From Planctomycetota bacterium (GTDB lineage: Bacteria > Planctomycetota > UBA8742 > UBA2392): DNA of 64,000 nucleotides. The stretch covers positions 1,054,001 to 1,118,000 of the forward strand of contig JAOSKM010000002.1 in NCBI GenBank assembly GCA_027493625.1, written 5' to 3'. The notes under the pieces are model-generated. The model did no database searches, was not told the DNA's origin, and saw only the letters and a program-made list of their open reading frames with translations. Within the stretch, counting starts at the first letter, position 1. Each line of letters opens with the position of its first letter. A program made the translations under genes and the position numbers. Below, one piece after another: positions 26,624-36,896 of the stretch.

Positions 26624-27874
26624 TTAGCGCATGCCGTTGCGGCGGCTGCGGCCTCGGCCCCTGCGTTTGGGCTTGGGCCAGCCTCCGCGACTGGTCTTGG
26701 ACTTCGGCGCCGCCGTCACCTGGGCGATGTATGCCTTGGCACCCTCGCTCATGTGGTACGGGTGGTTGTCGTCGGTCATCAGGGCCGTGTCGGCGATCTT
26801 CTCGATGGCCGCCAGCTTCTTCAGCTCTTCGCGGTCGCAGAACGAAATCGCCACGCCGCTGGCGCCCGCGCGGGCCGTGCGACCGATGCGGTGCACGTGG
26901 TTCTCCGGCTCGTCACTGAGGTCGAAGTTGATCACGTGGGTGATCCCCTCGACGTCAATGCCGCGTGCCGCGATGTCCGTCGCCACCAGCACGCGGGTAC
27001 GGCCGTCGGCGAAGTCGGCCAATGCGCGCTGGCGGGCGCCCTGGCTCTTGTTGCTGTGGATGGCGCCGGCGCGGATCTTGGCCTGCTGCAGCTTCTTCAC
27101 GATGCGGTCGGCGCGGTGCTTGGTGCGCGAGAACACCAGCACCATGGCGTCCGGCTCGTCTTTCAGCAGGTGCACCAGCAGGTCCGGCTTGCTGCGCTGG
27201 TCCACGAACATCAGCTTCTGGGTGATCTTCGGGCGCAGCACCGGCGTGGGGTCAACGTCGACACGGGCCGGGTCCTTGCACAGGGTGTGGGCCAGCTCGG
27301 CCACGGCCTTGGGCATGGTGGCGCTGAAGAACAGGGTCTGCCGGTTGGTCGGAACCTTCGAGCAGATGCGCCGCACGTCATGGATGAAACCCATGTCGAG
27401 CATGCGGTCGGCTTCGTCCAGCACCAGCACTTCGACCTTCTCCAGCTTCACGAAGCCCTGCTGCATCAGGTCAAGCAGGCGGCCGGGGGTGGCGACCAGG
27501 ATGTCCACGCCGCGCTTGAGGGCCTGGATCTGCGGCTGCTCACCGACGCCGCCCATCACCACGCTGCTGCGCAGCTTGAAGTTGCGGCCGTAGGCGCGCA
27601 GGGCTTGATCGACCTGCAGAGCTAGCTCGCGGGTGGGGGCGAGGATCAGTGCCCGGATGCCGCCGTGCTGGCCCTTGGCCAGGCGCTGCAGGATCGGGAG
27701 TGTAAAGGCAGCGGTCTTGCCGGTGCCGGTAGGTGCGATGGCGAGTACGTCTTTGCCTGCCAGCGCGTGGGGAATCGCGAGCGACTGGATCTGCGTCGGG
27801 CGCGTGTAGCCTTCATGCTCCAATGCACGAAGGATTGCCTCGTCGAGGGACAAGGCGGCGAAACTATCTATCAT
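26624..27874 (-). CDS. DEAD-box ATP-dependent RNA helicase (RhlE-like)
   Basis: About 416 residues with all family motifs: Q motif GYTRPTQIQ (22-30), Walker A APTGTGKT (47-54), PTRELALQ (80-87), TPGRLLDL, VLDEADRMLDMGF (about 151-163), FFSATMP, VFSRTKHRAD, ATDIAARGIDV and HRIGRTARAG. A basic C-terminal tail (KTSRGGWPKPKRRGRGRSRR) likely binds RNA. ATG 27874 is chosen since homology begins there; the open frame upstream runs through a palindromic repeat. Roles in RNA remodelling and cold adaptation are typical of the family. Confidence 0.93.
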   Translation of the reverse strand: MIDSFAALSLDEAILRALEHEGYTRPTQIQSLAIPHALAGKDVLAIAPTGTGKTAAFTLPILQRLAKGQHGGIRALILAPTRELALQVDQALRAYGRNFKLRSSVVMGGVGEQPQIQALKRGVDILVATPGRLLDLMQQGFVKLEKVEVLVLDEADRMLDMGFIHDVRRICSKVPTNRQTLFFSATMPKAVAELAHTLCKDPARVDVDPTPVLRPKITQKLMFVDQRSKPDLLVHLLKDEPDAMVLVFSRTKHRADRIVKKLQQAKIRAGAIHSNKSQGARQRALADFADGRTRVLVATDIAARGIDVEGITHVINFDLSDEPENHVHRIGRTARAGASGVAISFCDREELKKLAAIEKIADTALMTDDNHPYHMSEGAKAYIAQVTAAPKSKTSRGGWPKPKRRGRGRSRRNGMR

Positions 27875-28265
27875 TTCCACTTTCTTCTGGACGTAGCGGG
27901 GGCATCGCGCCTGCTTTTGCAGCAGCCCCGTGGGCGGGGCGCCCGCGGGCGGTGCAGGCAAGTTGCCTGCGCTACGTCCTCTGCCCGAGGAAACTAGCGG
28001 CAAAATCTCGGGGGCAATGCGCCGGAAGGTGTCCGGCCGAGCATGACGCGTGTAACCGTCGGAGGATGTATCAGGCGGCCACATCGGCCGCTTTCAACTG
28101 ACGAACGCAATGGTAGCAGGTTTTGTTTCAAAACAACTGGGGAATGTCAGTATTTCGTGGATTTGATGTCCGGTGGTGTTGCGGCCGTCGCGGCCGCACG
28201 TGTTGCGCGCGTCCCGCGTGCACGTGTCGCAGCCGTCCCGGCTGCGTGAGTGGCGTGACGCTTAT

Positions 28266-28361
28266 ACGTGCAGGCCGGAGGCCCGCATCACGTGCAGGCC
28301 GGAGGCCCGCATCACGTGCAGGCCGGAGGCCCGCATCACGTGCAGGCCGGAGGCCCGCATC
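28266..28361. repeat. Four exact tandem copies of a 24-bp unit
   Basis: The unit ACGTGCAGGCCGGAGGCCCGCATC is repeated four times without interruption, each with a small GGCCGGAGGCC dyad. It sits in the 500-base gap between the helicase and ABC permease genes, which also holds other palindromes (GCAGGCAAGTTGCCTGC near 27955 and GCGGCCGTCGCGGCCGC near 28180) and no convincing gene. Confidence 0.85.
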
Positions 28362-28374
28362 ACTCACTTGCCTG

Positions 28375-29526
28375 CTAGCTGTAGTGCAGGGCGGCGGGGA
28401 TTTCCATGCGGGCGCCTTTCAGGGCGGGGGGTAGTGCTCCGCATACTCCGATCACCAGCGCTACTACCCCGCCGGCTATCATGGCCCAGTGGTCTATCGT
28501 CAGATTTACGGCGCCCTTGGCGAACTTGGCCGAGATGCCGTTGGCCTGCAGCGCTACCACGGCGCCGATCGCGCCGCCCACCATTGCGATCGCCACGGAC
28601 TCGATCACGAAGCTGCGCACGATCGCACCCGGGCCGTAACCCAGGGTCTTGAGCGTGCCGATCTCCCGGATGCGCCCCAGCACGCTGGCGTACATGGTGT
28701 TCATGCCGCTCACCAGGCCGCCGATGCCCGCGATCACCGCCAGGAACACGGCCAGGAAGATAATCCGGTCGAAACCCTCCGCCAGGCTGGCGTAGTACTC
28801 CTGCTCGGCCACGGCCTGCACCTGGATGTCGTTGCGGTTGTTCAGTGAGCGCACCAGCAGCGGCACCTCGCCCGGGTTCTGCAGCTTGATCAGCGCCGCC
28901 GAGTAAGTGTCGCGGTTGTACAGGGCCATCACGTCGTTGAGGTCCGCCACCAGCTCGCTGTCCATGGCGGTGCCGCCGGCGTCGAAGCGGCCGGCGATGG
29001 TCCAGGTTTCGCCGCCGAACTCGAGCTCTTTCCCCACGGCCAGCAACTCCGCGGGTACTCCCAGCGACGCGTGCGCGAGCGAGCCCACCATCAGCTTGCG
29101 CGGGCTGCTGGGCCCCTCACCCTCCGTGAGGCGTAACTGCAGGTTCACCTCGAACACCATGGGCTTCACGCCGCGCAGGGTGGCGGGGCGGTCTTTGAAA
29201 TCGCCGGCCGTGACGCGGGCCTGCTGGATGCATTCGGGCGAGATCAGGGGCTCGCCGCGTTCGTTGCGCTTCACCTGGGGCAGGCTTTTCAGCAGGTTGA
29301 AGTCGGTCAGCGACAGCTTGGAGAACGCCTGGTTGGCGGCCTTGCGGTCGATCACGATCACGTTGTCGGTTGAGCCCGAGCTCTTGGCCGAAAGAAACAG
29401 CCCCTTGGCGAACGCGAACATCACCACGCTGACGCTGACCACCAGGGCCATGGCCGCGATGGTCAGGCCCGTGCGCACCTTGCGGCGCGTGAGGTTGCGA
29501 AGGCTGTAGCGAAGGGGCACTCCCAC
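28375..29526 (-). CDS. MacB/FtsX-type ABC transporter permease (second permease)
   Basis: 383 residues starting at GTG 29526, 2 bases after the stop of the first permease. N-terminal transmembrane helix (about 17-40, after NLTRRKVRTGLTIAAMAL), a large periplasmic MacB-type domain, and three C-terminal helices containing the FtsX signature (VLGRIREIGTLKTLGYGPGA). Exporters with this fold use a mechanotransmission cycle to drive substrates or lipoproteins out of the periplasm. Paired with a divergent second permease, an ATPase and an HlyD protein in one operon. Confidence 0.87.
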   Translation of the reverse strand: MGVPLRYSLRNLTRRKVRTGLTIAAMALVVSVSVVMFAFAKGLFLSAKSSGSTDNVIVIDRKAANQAFSKLSLTDFNLLKSLPQVKRNERGEPLISPECIQQARVTAGDFKDRPATLRGVKPMVFEVNLQLRLTEGEGPSSPRKLMVGSLAHASLGVPAELLAVGKELEFGGETWTIAGRFDAGGTAMDSELVADLNDVMALYNRDTYSAALIKLQNPGEVPLLVRSLNNRNDIQVQAVAEQEYYASLAEGFDRIIFLAVFLAVIAGIGGLVSGMNTMYASVLGRIREIGTLKTLGYGPGAIVRSFVIESVAIAMVGGAIGAVVALQANGISAKFAKGAVNLTIDHWAMIAGGVVALVIGVCGALPPALKGARMEIPAALHYS

Positions 29527-29528
29527 GG

Positions 29529-30671
29529 CTACTCCACGCTGGCGATGGCGTTGACGATCTTCAGGCGGCTGGCGCGGAAGCCCGACACCAGGCTGCCGAT
29601 GAAGCCGATCGCGATCGACATCACCAGCGCCCAGGCGATCACGTCCAGCGGCATCTGGATTTCCAGGTTCAGAGAGCGCGACTGCACCGTGATGTCCTGG
29701 AAGTTGATCACGCCCCAGGCCGCGGCCACGCCCACCACGCCGCCGACCAGGCAGACCAGCGAGGCCTCGGTGACGACCAGCGCCAGGATCTGCCAGCGCC
29801 GGAAGCCCAGCGTGCGCATCATGCCGAGCTGGCGGGTGCGGTCACGCACGGACATCGAGACGGTGTTGGCCACGCTGACGAACACGACAAGCAGGGTGAT
29901 CAGGATGACCAGCCGCGACAGCGTGATCATGTCCGCCAGATCCTCGATCATGCCGCTGACAAAGGCCTTCTCGGCCTGGCTGTTTGAGCCCACGGCCAGC
30001 GGCATGGCGTCGATCTTGGCGGCCATGTCCTCGGCGCGGACGTCGGGCGGCAGCTTTACCATCACCACGTTGGCCTGGCCGCGCGCGTCGTACTGGTCCT
30101 GCACGTAGTCGATGCCGGCGATGATGGTGTTGTCCTGGTCTTCGTTGCCGCTGAAGAAGATGCCCTTCACGTCCATCAGCAACCCGAGCTGCTTGCTCAG
30201 GTCAACGGTTTCGCCGACCTTCCAGCCCTTGCGCTTGGCGATGCTGGCGCCCAGCAGCGCGCCTTCGCGGGTCTGCTTGAAATCCTCCATGCTGCCTTCG
30301 ATGACCTTGTATTCGCGGAAGATCTCGAACTTGCTCTTGTCTACCCCGTGGACAATGACCTTGTCCGGCTCGAAGTTTCAGCAGCTTGTGGCCGAGATGT
30401 AGACCGGCATGGTGTCCAGCACCTCCGGCAGCTCGGCGATCTTTTCCGCATAGTTTTCGGGGATGCGGCTTTCGACGCTGCACCACATGTTGCCCTGCAG
30501 CACGATCAGGTTGTTCTCTTCGCCGGCCTTGGTCACCACCGAGGCCATGGTGCTCTGCATGCTCTGGAAGAAGCAGAACACGAACACGGCGACGGCCACG
30601 CCCAGCACGGTCAGGCCGGTGCGCAGACGGTTGTTTTTCAGGTTTTTGAACGCCAGTGGCAGGAATTTCAT
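29529..30671 (-). CDS. MacB/FtsX-type ABC transporter permease with an in-frame UGA (candidate selenoprotein)
   Basis: 380 codons from ATG 30671 to 29529 if codon 98 (TGA, 30380-30378) is read through. Before it lie an N-terminal helix ([20 protein letters not shown]) and part of the periplasmic domain; after it the same frame continues with [20 protein letters not shown], the rest of the domain and three C-terminal helices with the FtsX motif ([19 protein letters not shown]). The UGA directly follows Cys97. In related permeases, as I recall them, a conserved Asn-Asn-Cys-Arg stands here, so a CGA to TGA nonsense change is one explanation; selenocysteine is the other, supported by a downstream hairpin and by the neighbouring HMA gene. 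Confidence 0.7.
30350..30366 (-). promoter_or_regulatory. SECIS-like hairpin downstream of the permease UGA
   Basis: On the coding strand GGACAA-GGTCA-TTGTCC forms a perfect 6-bp stem with a GGUCA loop. The loop starts 18 bases after the UGA, much like the E. coli fdhF SECIS, whose loop (AGGUCU) is also about 17 bases downstream. It falls inside the open frame. Confidence 0.45.
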
Positions 30672-31390
30672 GCTTCCTCCGTGCTGACAACAGGCTCCGG
30701 CGGCTCAATCCCGTGGGCGTGCAGCACGCCCTTGTCCAGGTGCAGCCGCGTCTGCGCCGTTGACGCGGCGTGCGGGTCGTGGGTGACCATGATGATGGTC
30801 TTGCCGAACCGCTCGTTCAGCTGTTTCAGTATACCCAACACTTCCTCTTCGCTGACAGCATCCAGGTTTCCCGTGGGCTCGTCGGCGACGATGATCTTGG
30901 GGTCGGTCACGATCGCGCGGGCGATCGCCACGCGCTGCTGCTGGCCGCCCGAAAGCTGGCGCGGGTAGTGCTTCATGCGGTCGCCCAGGCCCACGGCGGT
31001 CAGCGCCATCTCGGCCTGCTTGCGGCGGCGGCGGCTGTTGATCGGCAGCAGCATCAGCGGCAGCTCGACGTTTTCCAGCGCCGTCAGCACTGGCAGCAGG
31101 TTGAACTGCTGGAAGATGTAGCCGATGTTGCGGTTGCGCCAGCGCGCCAGCTTGGCGTCGCTGAGCCTGGCGATGTCAACGCCGTCAACCGTCACGCTGC
31201 CGGCTGTGGCGCTGTCCACGCCGGCGATGATGTTCATCAGCGTGGTCTTGCCCGAGCCCGAGGGGCCCATGAGCGATAAAAACTCTCCCTCGGCGATGTC
31301 GAGGTTGATGTTATCAAGCGGCGTCACCTTGGTTTCGCCGGTGTCGTAGGTCTTGCGCAGGGCGCGGATTTCGACCAGGCGCTTGGCCAT
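30668..31390 (-). CDS. ABC transporter ATP-binding protein (MacB/LolD type)
   Basis: About 240 residues. Walker [11 protein letters not shown]-loop [20 protein letters not shown], signature [15 protein letters not shown], Walker [13 protein letters not shown] and H-loop MVTHDP are all intact, so it powers the two FtsX-like permeases. The EPTGNLD motif is typical of the MacB/LolD/FtsE group. ATG 31390 is chosen because it overlaps the HlyD stop (TAATG); the 3' end overlaps the permease start by 4 bases. Confidence 0.92.
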   Translation of the reverse strand: MAKRLVEIRALRKTYDTGETKVTPLDNINLDIAEGEFLSLMGPSGSGKTTLMNIIAGVDSATAGSVTVDGVDIARLSDAKLARWRNRNIGYIFQQFNLLPVLTALENVELPLMLLPINSRRRRKQAEMALTAVGLGDRMKHYPRQLSGGQQQRVAIARAIVTDPKIIVADEPTGNLDAVSEEEVLGILKQLNERFGKTIIMVTHDPHAASTAQTRLHLDKGVLHAHGIEPPEPVVSTEEA

Positions 31391-32931
31391 TATTCGGCGC
31401 CCCCTTCGTCTACCCACACGGCTGTACCGTCCTGCAGCATGGCGAGGTTGCTGCTGGCGACCAGGTCGCCGTTGACCACGCCGGATTTGACGATCACGCC
31501 GGCGTCGGTTTCGTCGCCGAGCTCGACCGCGGTTTCAAACGCCACGCCGCCACGCACCACGAACACGACCGACTTGTCGCCGCGCTTGAGGATCGCGCCT
31601 TTGGGCACCAGCAGGGGCTGCTCGCCGGTTTCGGTCACTATGCCGCGCGGCTGGAAATCCACGGTGACGGTCATGTCCTTGCGCAGGTTTTCGTCGGGCT
31701 CAAGGATTTTCACCTTGGCGCGCACGGTGTCGCGCGCCAGGTTGGCGAGCGGATCGATGCGCACCACCTCGCCCGCGTAGGGCTTGTTCTTGCGGGCTTC
31801 CAGCTTGATGGCGCACTGCTGGCCCACGAACAGCCCGGCCGCCTGCTCCTGCCGGATGTCCACGCGCACCTGCATCTTGTTCGGGTCGTAGATGGTGAGA
31901 ATCGCCGCGTGGTCGTCGGTCACGCGCCCGCCCTGCGGAATCAGGATTTCCAGCACACGCCCGCTGACCGGCGCGGTCACGTCGCACCACTTCACGTGCT
32001 TCTCGGCCAGGTCCACGGCCGCTTCCTGCGCGGCGACTTGCGCTTCGGCGGCGGCCACGGCGGCCTGCGCCTCGGTGATGACTTCTTCGCGTGTGCCGGC
32101 TTTCAGGAGGTCAAGGCGGCGCTCGGCCTCGCTGACGGCCGCGCGGGCTTCTTCGATATCGACTTCGCGGTAGCCGGCCAGCAGACGCTTGAGCTCCTGC
32201 TGCGCGGCGTTCAGGCTTTCCTCGGCGGCCTTGGCCTCGGCCTCGTATTCTTCGGCCTTGCTGCCCGGCACCACGCTGTCGTTGCCGAGCGTTTTGTAGC
32301 GGTTGGCGCGGCTGCGCTTGAACTCGGCCGTGGCGCGTGCCTCGCGCACGCGGGCCTGTGCGGCCTCGATGTCTTCTTCGCGGAAGCCGGCTTCCATGCG
32401 GGCCAGGGCGGCCTTGGCGCGCGCGACCTCGGCCTGGGCGACTTCGATTTCCTCGTCGCGGGGGCCGGCCTCCAGGCGTTCCAGTGTCGCCTCGGCCTGG
32501 GCCAGCTTCTGCTCGGCCTCGGTCAGGCGCGCTTGCGCGGCCTCCAGCTCGGCTTCGAAGGGCGCGTCGTCAAGCATGGCAATGCTCTCGCCGGCCTCCA
32601 GGTCGTCGCCTTCCACCACCAGCAACAGCGAGATGCGCCCGTTCACCAGCGCGCACGCCTGGGTGGGGGAGGGCCACGCGGGCTCCACCCAGCCGCCGGC
32701 GGTGAAGGCCGTCTGCTGTGTCTGAGCGGCGAAGGCCACAGTGTGCGTACGTACGGGTATACGTTCGGAGTTGGTCTGCGGCGGCTGATAGAACCAGTGC
32801 AGCCACACCAGCGTGCCCACGCCCAGCAGCAGCACCACAGTGCTGAAGCGCCAGAAGCGCGAGACGCCGTCCGGCCGGGAGAAGTCCTCCTCCGGCAGGT
32901 CGAGGCGCAGGTGTTCCAGGTCAATGGCCAT
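31390..32931 (-). CDS. HlyD-family periplasmic adaptor (membrane fusion protein)
   Basis: 513 residues: cytoplasmic N-terminus, one transmembrane helix (about 28-46), split biotinyl-lipoyl domain (NGRISLLLVVEGDDLEAGES and VTAPVSGRVLEILIPQGGRV), a long alpha-helical hairpin made of repeated Ala/Glu/Arg-rich units (LEAGPRDEEIEVAQAEVARA and similar), then beta-barrel and membrane-proximal domains. It should link the ABC permeases to an outer-membrane channel; none is encoded in the window. First gene of the exporter operon and divergent from the HMA lipoprotein gene. Confidence 0.9.
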   Translation of the reverse strand: MAIDLEHLRLDLPEEDFSRPDGVSRFWRFSTVVLLLGVGTLVWLHWFYQPPQTNSERIPVRTHTVAFAAQTQQTAFTAGGWVEPAWPSPTQACALVNGRISLLLVVEGDDLEAGESIAMLDDAPFEAELEAAQARLTEAEQKLAQAEATLERLEAGPRDEEIEVAQAEVARAKAALARMEAGFREEDIEAAQARVREARATAEFKRSRANRYKTLGNDSVVPGSKAEEYEAEAKAAEESLNAAQQELKRLLAGYREVDIEEARAAVSEAERRLDLLKAGTREEVITEAQAAVAAAEAQVAAQEAAVDLAEKHVKWCDVTAPVSGRVLEILIPQGGRVTDDHAAILTIYDPNKMQVRVDIRQEQAAGLFVGQQCAIKLEARKNKPYAGEVVRIDPLANLARDTVRAKVKILEPDENLRKDMTVTVDFQPRGIVTETGEQPLLVPKGAILKRGDKSVVFVVRGGVAFETAVELGDETDAGVIVKSGVVNGDLVASSNLAMLQDGTAVWVDEGGAE

Positions 32932-32949
32932 GCATTACCGTGGAATGGA

Positions 32950-33023
32950 GTATCAACGCGTAGTGTTGTACAGGTTCAAGAAGATTCTAACGCTTGAACC
33001 GGTAGTAGGGTTCAGCCTTATCT
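32950..33023. promoter_or_regulatory. Divergent promoters sharing an inverted repeat (exporter operon and HMA gene)
   Basis: GGTTCAAG-N12-CTTGAACC (32973-33000) is a perfect 8-bp dyad. Each arm contains a TTGAAC -35-like hexamer: rightward TTGAAC (32994-32999)-N18-TTATCT (33018-33023) toward the HMA gene, and leftward TTGAAC (32979-32974)-N18-TGATAC (32955-32950) toward the HlyD gene. The dyad could also be the operator of one regulator acting on both units. Confidence 0.45.
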
Positions 33024-33045
33024 AAGGAAGAAACAGGAGGTGGCC

Positions 33046-33441
33046 ATGAAGAAGCTTTCCCTGCTGGCTGTGGCGGCGCTGCTGATGGCGGCCTGCGGCG
33101 GCGGCAACAACGCGCCCGCGCCCAAGGCCAACACGGCCGCGCCGGCCAACAACGCCAGCGCCGAGGCGCCGAAAGAAACGCCGGAGACTGTCGCCGTCGT
33201 CTACGAAATGGGCATCGAAGGCATGACGTGAGGTACCGGCTGAGTGAAGTCGGCCGAGTCGGCCCTCGCACGCCTGGATGGCGTGGAAAAAGTGAAAGTA
33301 AGCTTCATGGACAAGAAGGCCACCCTGACCATGAAGCCCGGCAAGCAGGTAACGGAAGAGCAAGCCAGGGCAGCAATCCAGAAAGCCAACGACGAAGAGG
33401 GCAACGCCTTCGAGCTGGTGAGCTTCAAGCAGCTGAACTAG
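33046..33441 (+). CDS. Heavy-metal-associated (HMA) lipoprotein with two in-frame UGA codons, probable double selenoprotein
   Basis: 131 residues if both UGAs are read. ATG 33046 has AGGAGG 5 bases upstream. A signal peptide ends in lipobox LMAAC, then an Ala/Asn/Pro linker, then a complete HMA (MerP/Atx1-like) domain. The metal loop reads GMT-UGA-GTG-UGA-VKSAESALARLDGVEKV: UGA codons 62 (33229-33231) and 66 (33241-33243) occupy exactly the positions of the cysteines in CxxxC variants of the GMTCxxC motif, giving UxxxU. The frame is uninterrupted before and after, and the remaining fold (VKVSFMDKKATLTM, QARAAIQKAN) is intact. Chance loss of both key cysteines by UGA is unlikely. It probably binds a soft metal or metalloid at the outer or inner membrane surface. 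Confidence 0.8.
33237..33285 (+). promoter_or_regulatory. Candidate SECIS hairpins in the HMA gene
   Basis: Hairpin A (33237-33256): CGGCTGA-GTGAAG-TCGGCCG, 7 bp with one G-U pair, loop starting 13 bases after the first UGA. Hairpin B (33269-33285): CACGCC-TGGAT-GGCGTG, 6 bp, loop starting 32 bases after the second UGA and having G within its first two bases, as in the bacterial SECIS consensus. Confidence 0.4.
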
Positions 33442-33463
33442 CTCAACGCTGGCAACTGTGGGT

Positions 33464-33487
33464 GGGCCCGACAATCCTGTCGGGCCC
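33464..33487 (+). terminator. Intrinsic terminator after the HMA gene
   Basis: 10-bp perfect stem GGGCCCGACA / TGTCGGGCCC with a four-base loop, followed by GCTTTGCGT, 22 bases past the HMA stop. It confirms that transcription is meant to run through both UGA codons to the 33441 stop. Confidence 0.7.
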
Positions 33488-33591
33488 GCTTTGCGTCATG
33501 CTTTTCCGGATGAAATTTGCGGATGCGCCGTTATTGCTGTCGGAAGCAACGATAGTCCCCTCATCGAACAACATTCAAACACGGAACGTGA

Positions 33592-35766
<2,175 letters not shown>

Positions 35767-35767
35767 A

Positions 35768-36025
35768 GCGCGTAGCGCAGGGTTTGCGTAGCAAACGAAC
35801 CTGACGGTTGCAAAGCAACCGTCAGGAGGGCTTGCACAGGCCGTGGGGTTCGCGCATGCGAACGAACCTGAAAGTCGCTCGCGACTTTCAGGAACGCCCA
35901 CGGCCTTGAATCGTAGCGCAGGCGCCTCGCCTGCACAGGCCGTGGGCGCCCCGCCCACGGCACCGGGCGAGTGAAGACTGCGAGTCACTAAAGGGGTCAG
36001 GCTCCCGAAGGGTGCCTGACCCCTT
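35768..36025. repeat. Array of REP-type hairpins after katG
   Basis: At least six short palindromes in 260 bases: CCTGACGGTTG-CAAAG-CAACCGTCAGG (about 35800-35826), CCTGAAAGTCG-CTCG-CGACTTTCAGG (about 35868-35892), GCAGGCGCCTCGCCTGC (about 35918), CCGTGGGCGCCCCGCCCACGG (about 35939) and AAAGGGGTCAGGC...GCCTGACCCCTTT (35990-36025). The last overlaps the 5' end of the next gene. No gene is seen here. Confidence 0.7.
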
Positions 36026-36045
36026 TCTCGTTCGAAACGGCCAGG

Positions 36046-36876
36046 TACAACAAATCGCTGCCCGCGGCCGAGCGCGCGATCGGCGACCTGCTGGCAAAAC
36101 AGATCGACCGCCACCTGCCCGAGGCCGAGAACAAGGTCTGGCACGGCCACCCGGTCTGGTTCCTGGATGGCAACCCGGTCGCCGGCTACAGCAAACTCAA
36201 GGGCTGCGTGCGGCTGCTGTTCTGGAGCGGCCAGTCCTTCGACGAGCCGGGCCTGCAACCGGAAGGCACCTTCAAGGCCGCCGAGGCGCGCTTCACGGCC
36301 GCGGACCAGGTTGACCTGAAGGCGCTCAAACGCTGGCTGGGCAAGGCCCGCGACATCCAGTGGGATTACAAGAACATCGTGCGCCGCAAGGGCAAGCTGG
36401 AGCCGTTGAAGGGTGTGGGCAAGAAACCCGCGGCCGCGCGGGAGCGCAAAACGGTCAAGAAGGCCGCCAAGCCGAAGCTGCTGTCGGGCGGCAACCCGCA
36501 GATCGGCAAGGCCGACGGCGACGCGCCGGTGCAGGCGTACATCGAGGCGATGCCGGGCTGGAAGCGCGAGGTGGGGCGCAGCCTCGACGCCCTGATCGAG
36601 AGTGTGGTACCCGGCGTGCGCAAGGCCGTGCGCTGGAACTCGCCGTTTTATGGCACGGAGCAGGGCTGGTTTTTGAGCCTGCACTGCCTGACGAAGTACA
36701 TAAAGGTGGCGTTCTTCAACGGCACCTCGCTGGAGCCCATGCCGCCAGTGGAATCCAAGAACCAGGGCACCCGCTACTACCACATTTACGAGAACGACCA
36801 GCTGGACCAAAAGCAGCTGAAAAGCTGGATCAAGCAAGCATCCAAGCAACCAGGCTGGCAAGGCTTCAACTGCTAA
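36046..36876 (+). CDS. Protein with two DUF1801 (YdhG-like) domains, native start lost to a REP hairpin
   Basis: The frame is open from 35992, but the first 50 bases are a GGGGTCAGGC palindrome. Family-like sequence begins at about 36046 (YNKSLPAAERAIGDLLAKQI); the first ATG, at 36208, is inside the first domain. Domain 1 runs to about 36390 and domain 2 is NPQIGKADGDAPVQAYIEAM to the end (36499-36876), with the typical VRWNSPFYG and YIKVAFFNGTSL segments, joined by a Lys/Ala-rich linker. DUF1801 proteins are small iron-chaperone-like folds of unclear role. The REP insertion probably removed the start codon, so the gene may be translated from 36208, from a non-ATG codon, or not at all. Confidence 0.6.
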   Translation, partial: YNKSLPAAERAIGDLLAKQIDRHLPEAENKVWHGHPVWFLDGNPVAGYSKLKGCVRLLFWSGQSFDEPGLQPEGTFKAAEARFTAADQVDLKALKRWLGKARDIQWDYKNIVRRKGKLEPLKGVGKKPAAARERKTVKKAAKPKLLSGGNPQIGKADGDAPVQAYIEAMPGWKREVGRSLDALIESVVPGVRKAVRWNSPFYGTEQGWFLSLHCLTKYIKVAFFNGTSLEPMPPVESKNQGTRYYHIYENDQLDQKQLKSWIKQASKQPGWQGFNC

Positions 36877-36896
36877 GCCGCAGCGCAGGATACGCG

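Noticed and set aside
28128-28367. Minus-strand frame with repeated AGLRPARD units
   Set aside because: It is simply the translation of the 24-bp tandem repeat; no Shine-Dalgarno sequence or conserved domain.
33229-33243. UGA reassigned genome-wide to an amino acid
   Set aside because: Many genes in the window use TGA as their normal stop, for example at 4688-4690, 18195-18197 and 55438-55440.
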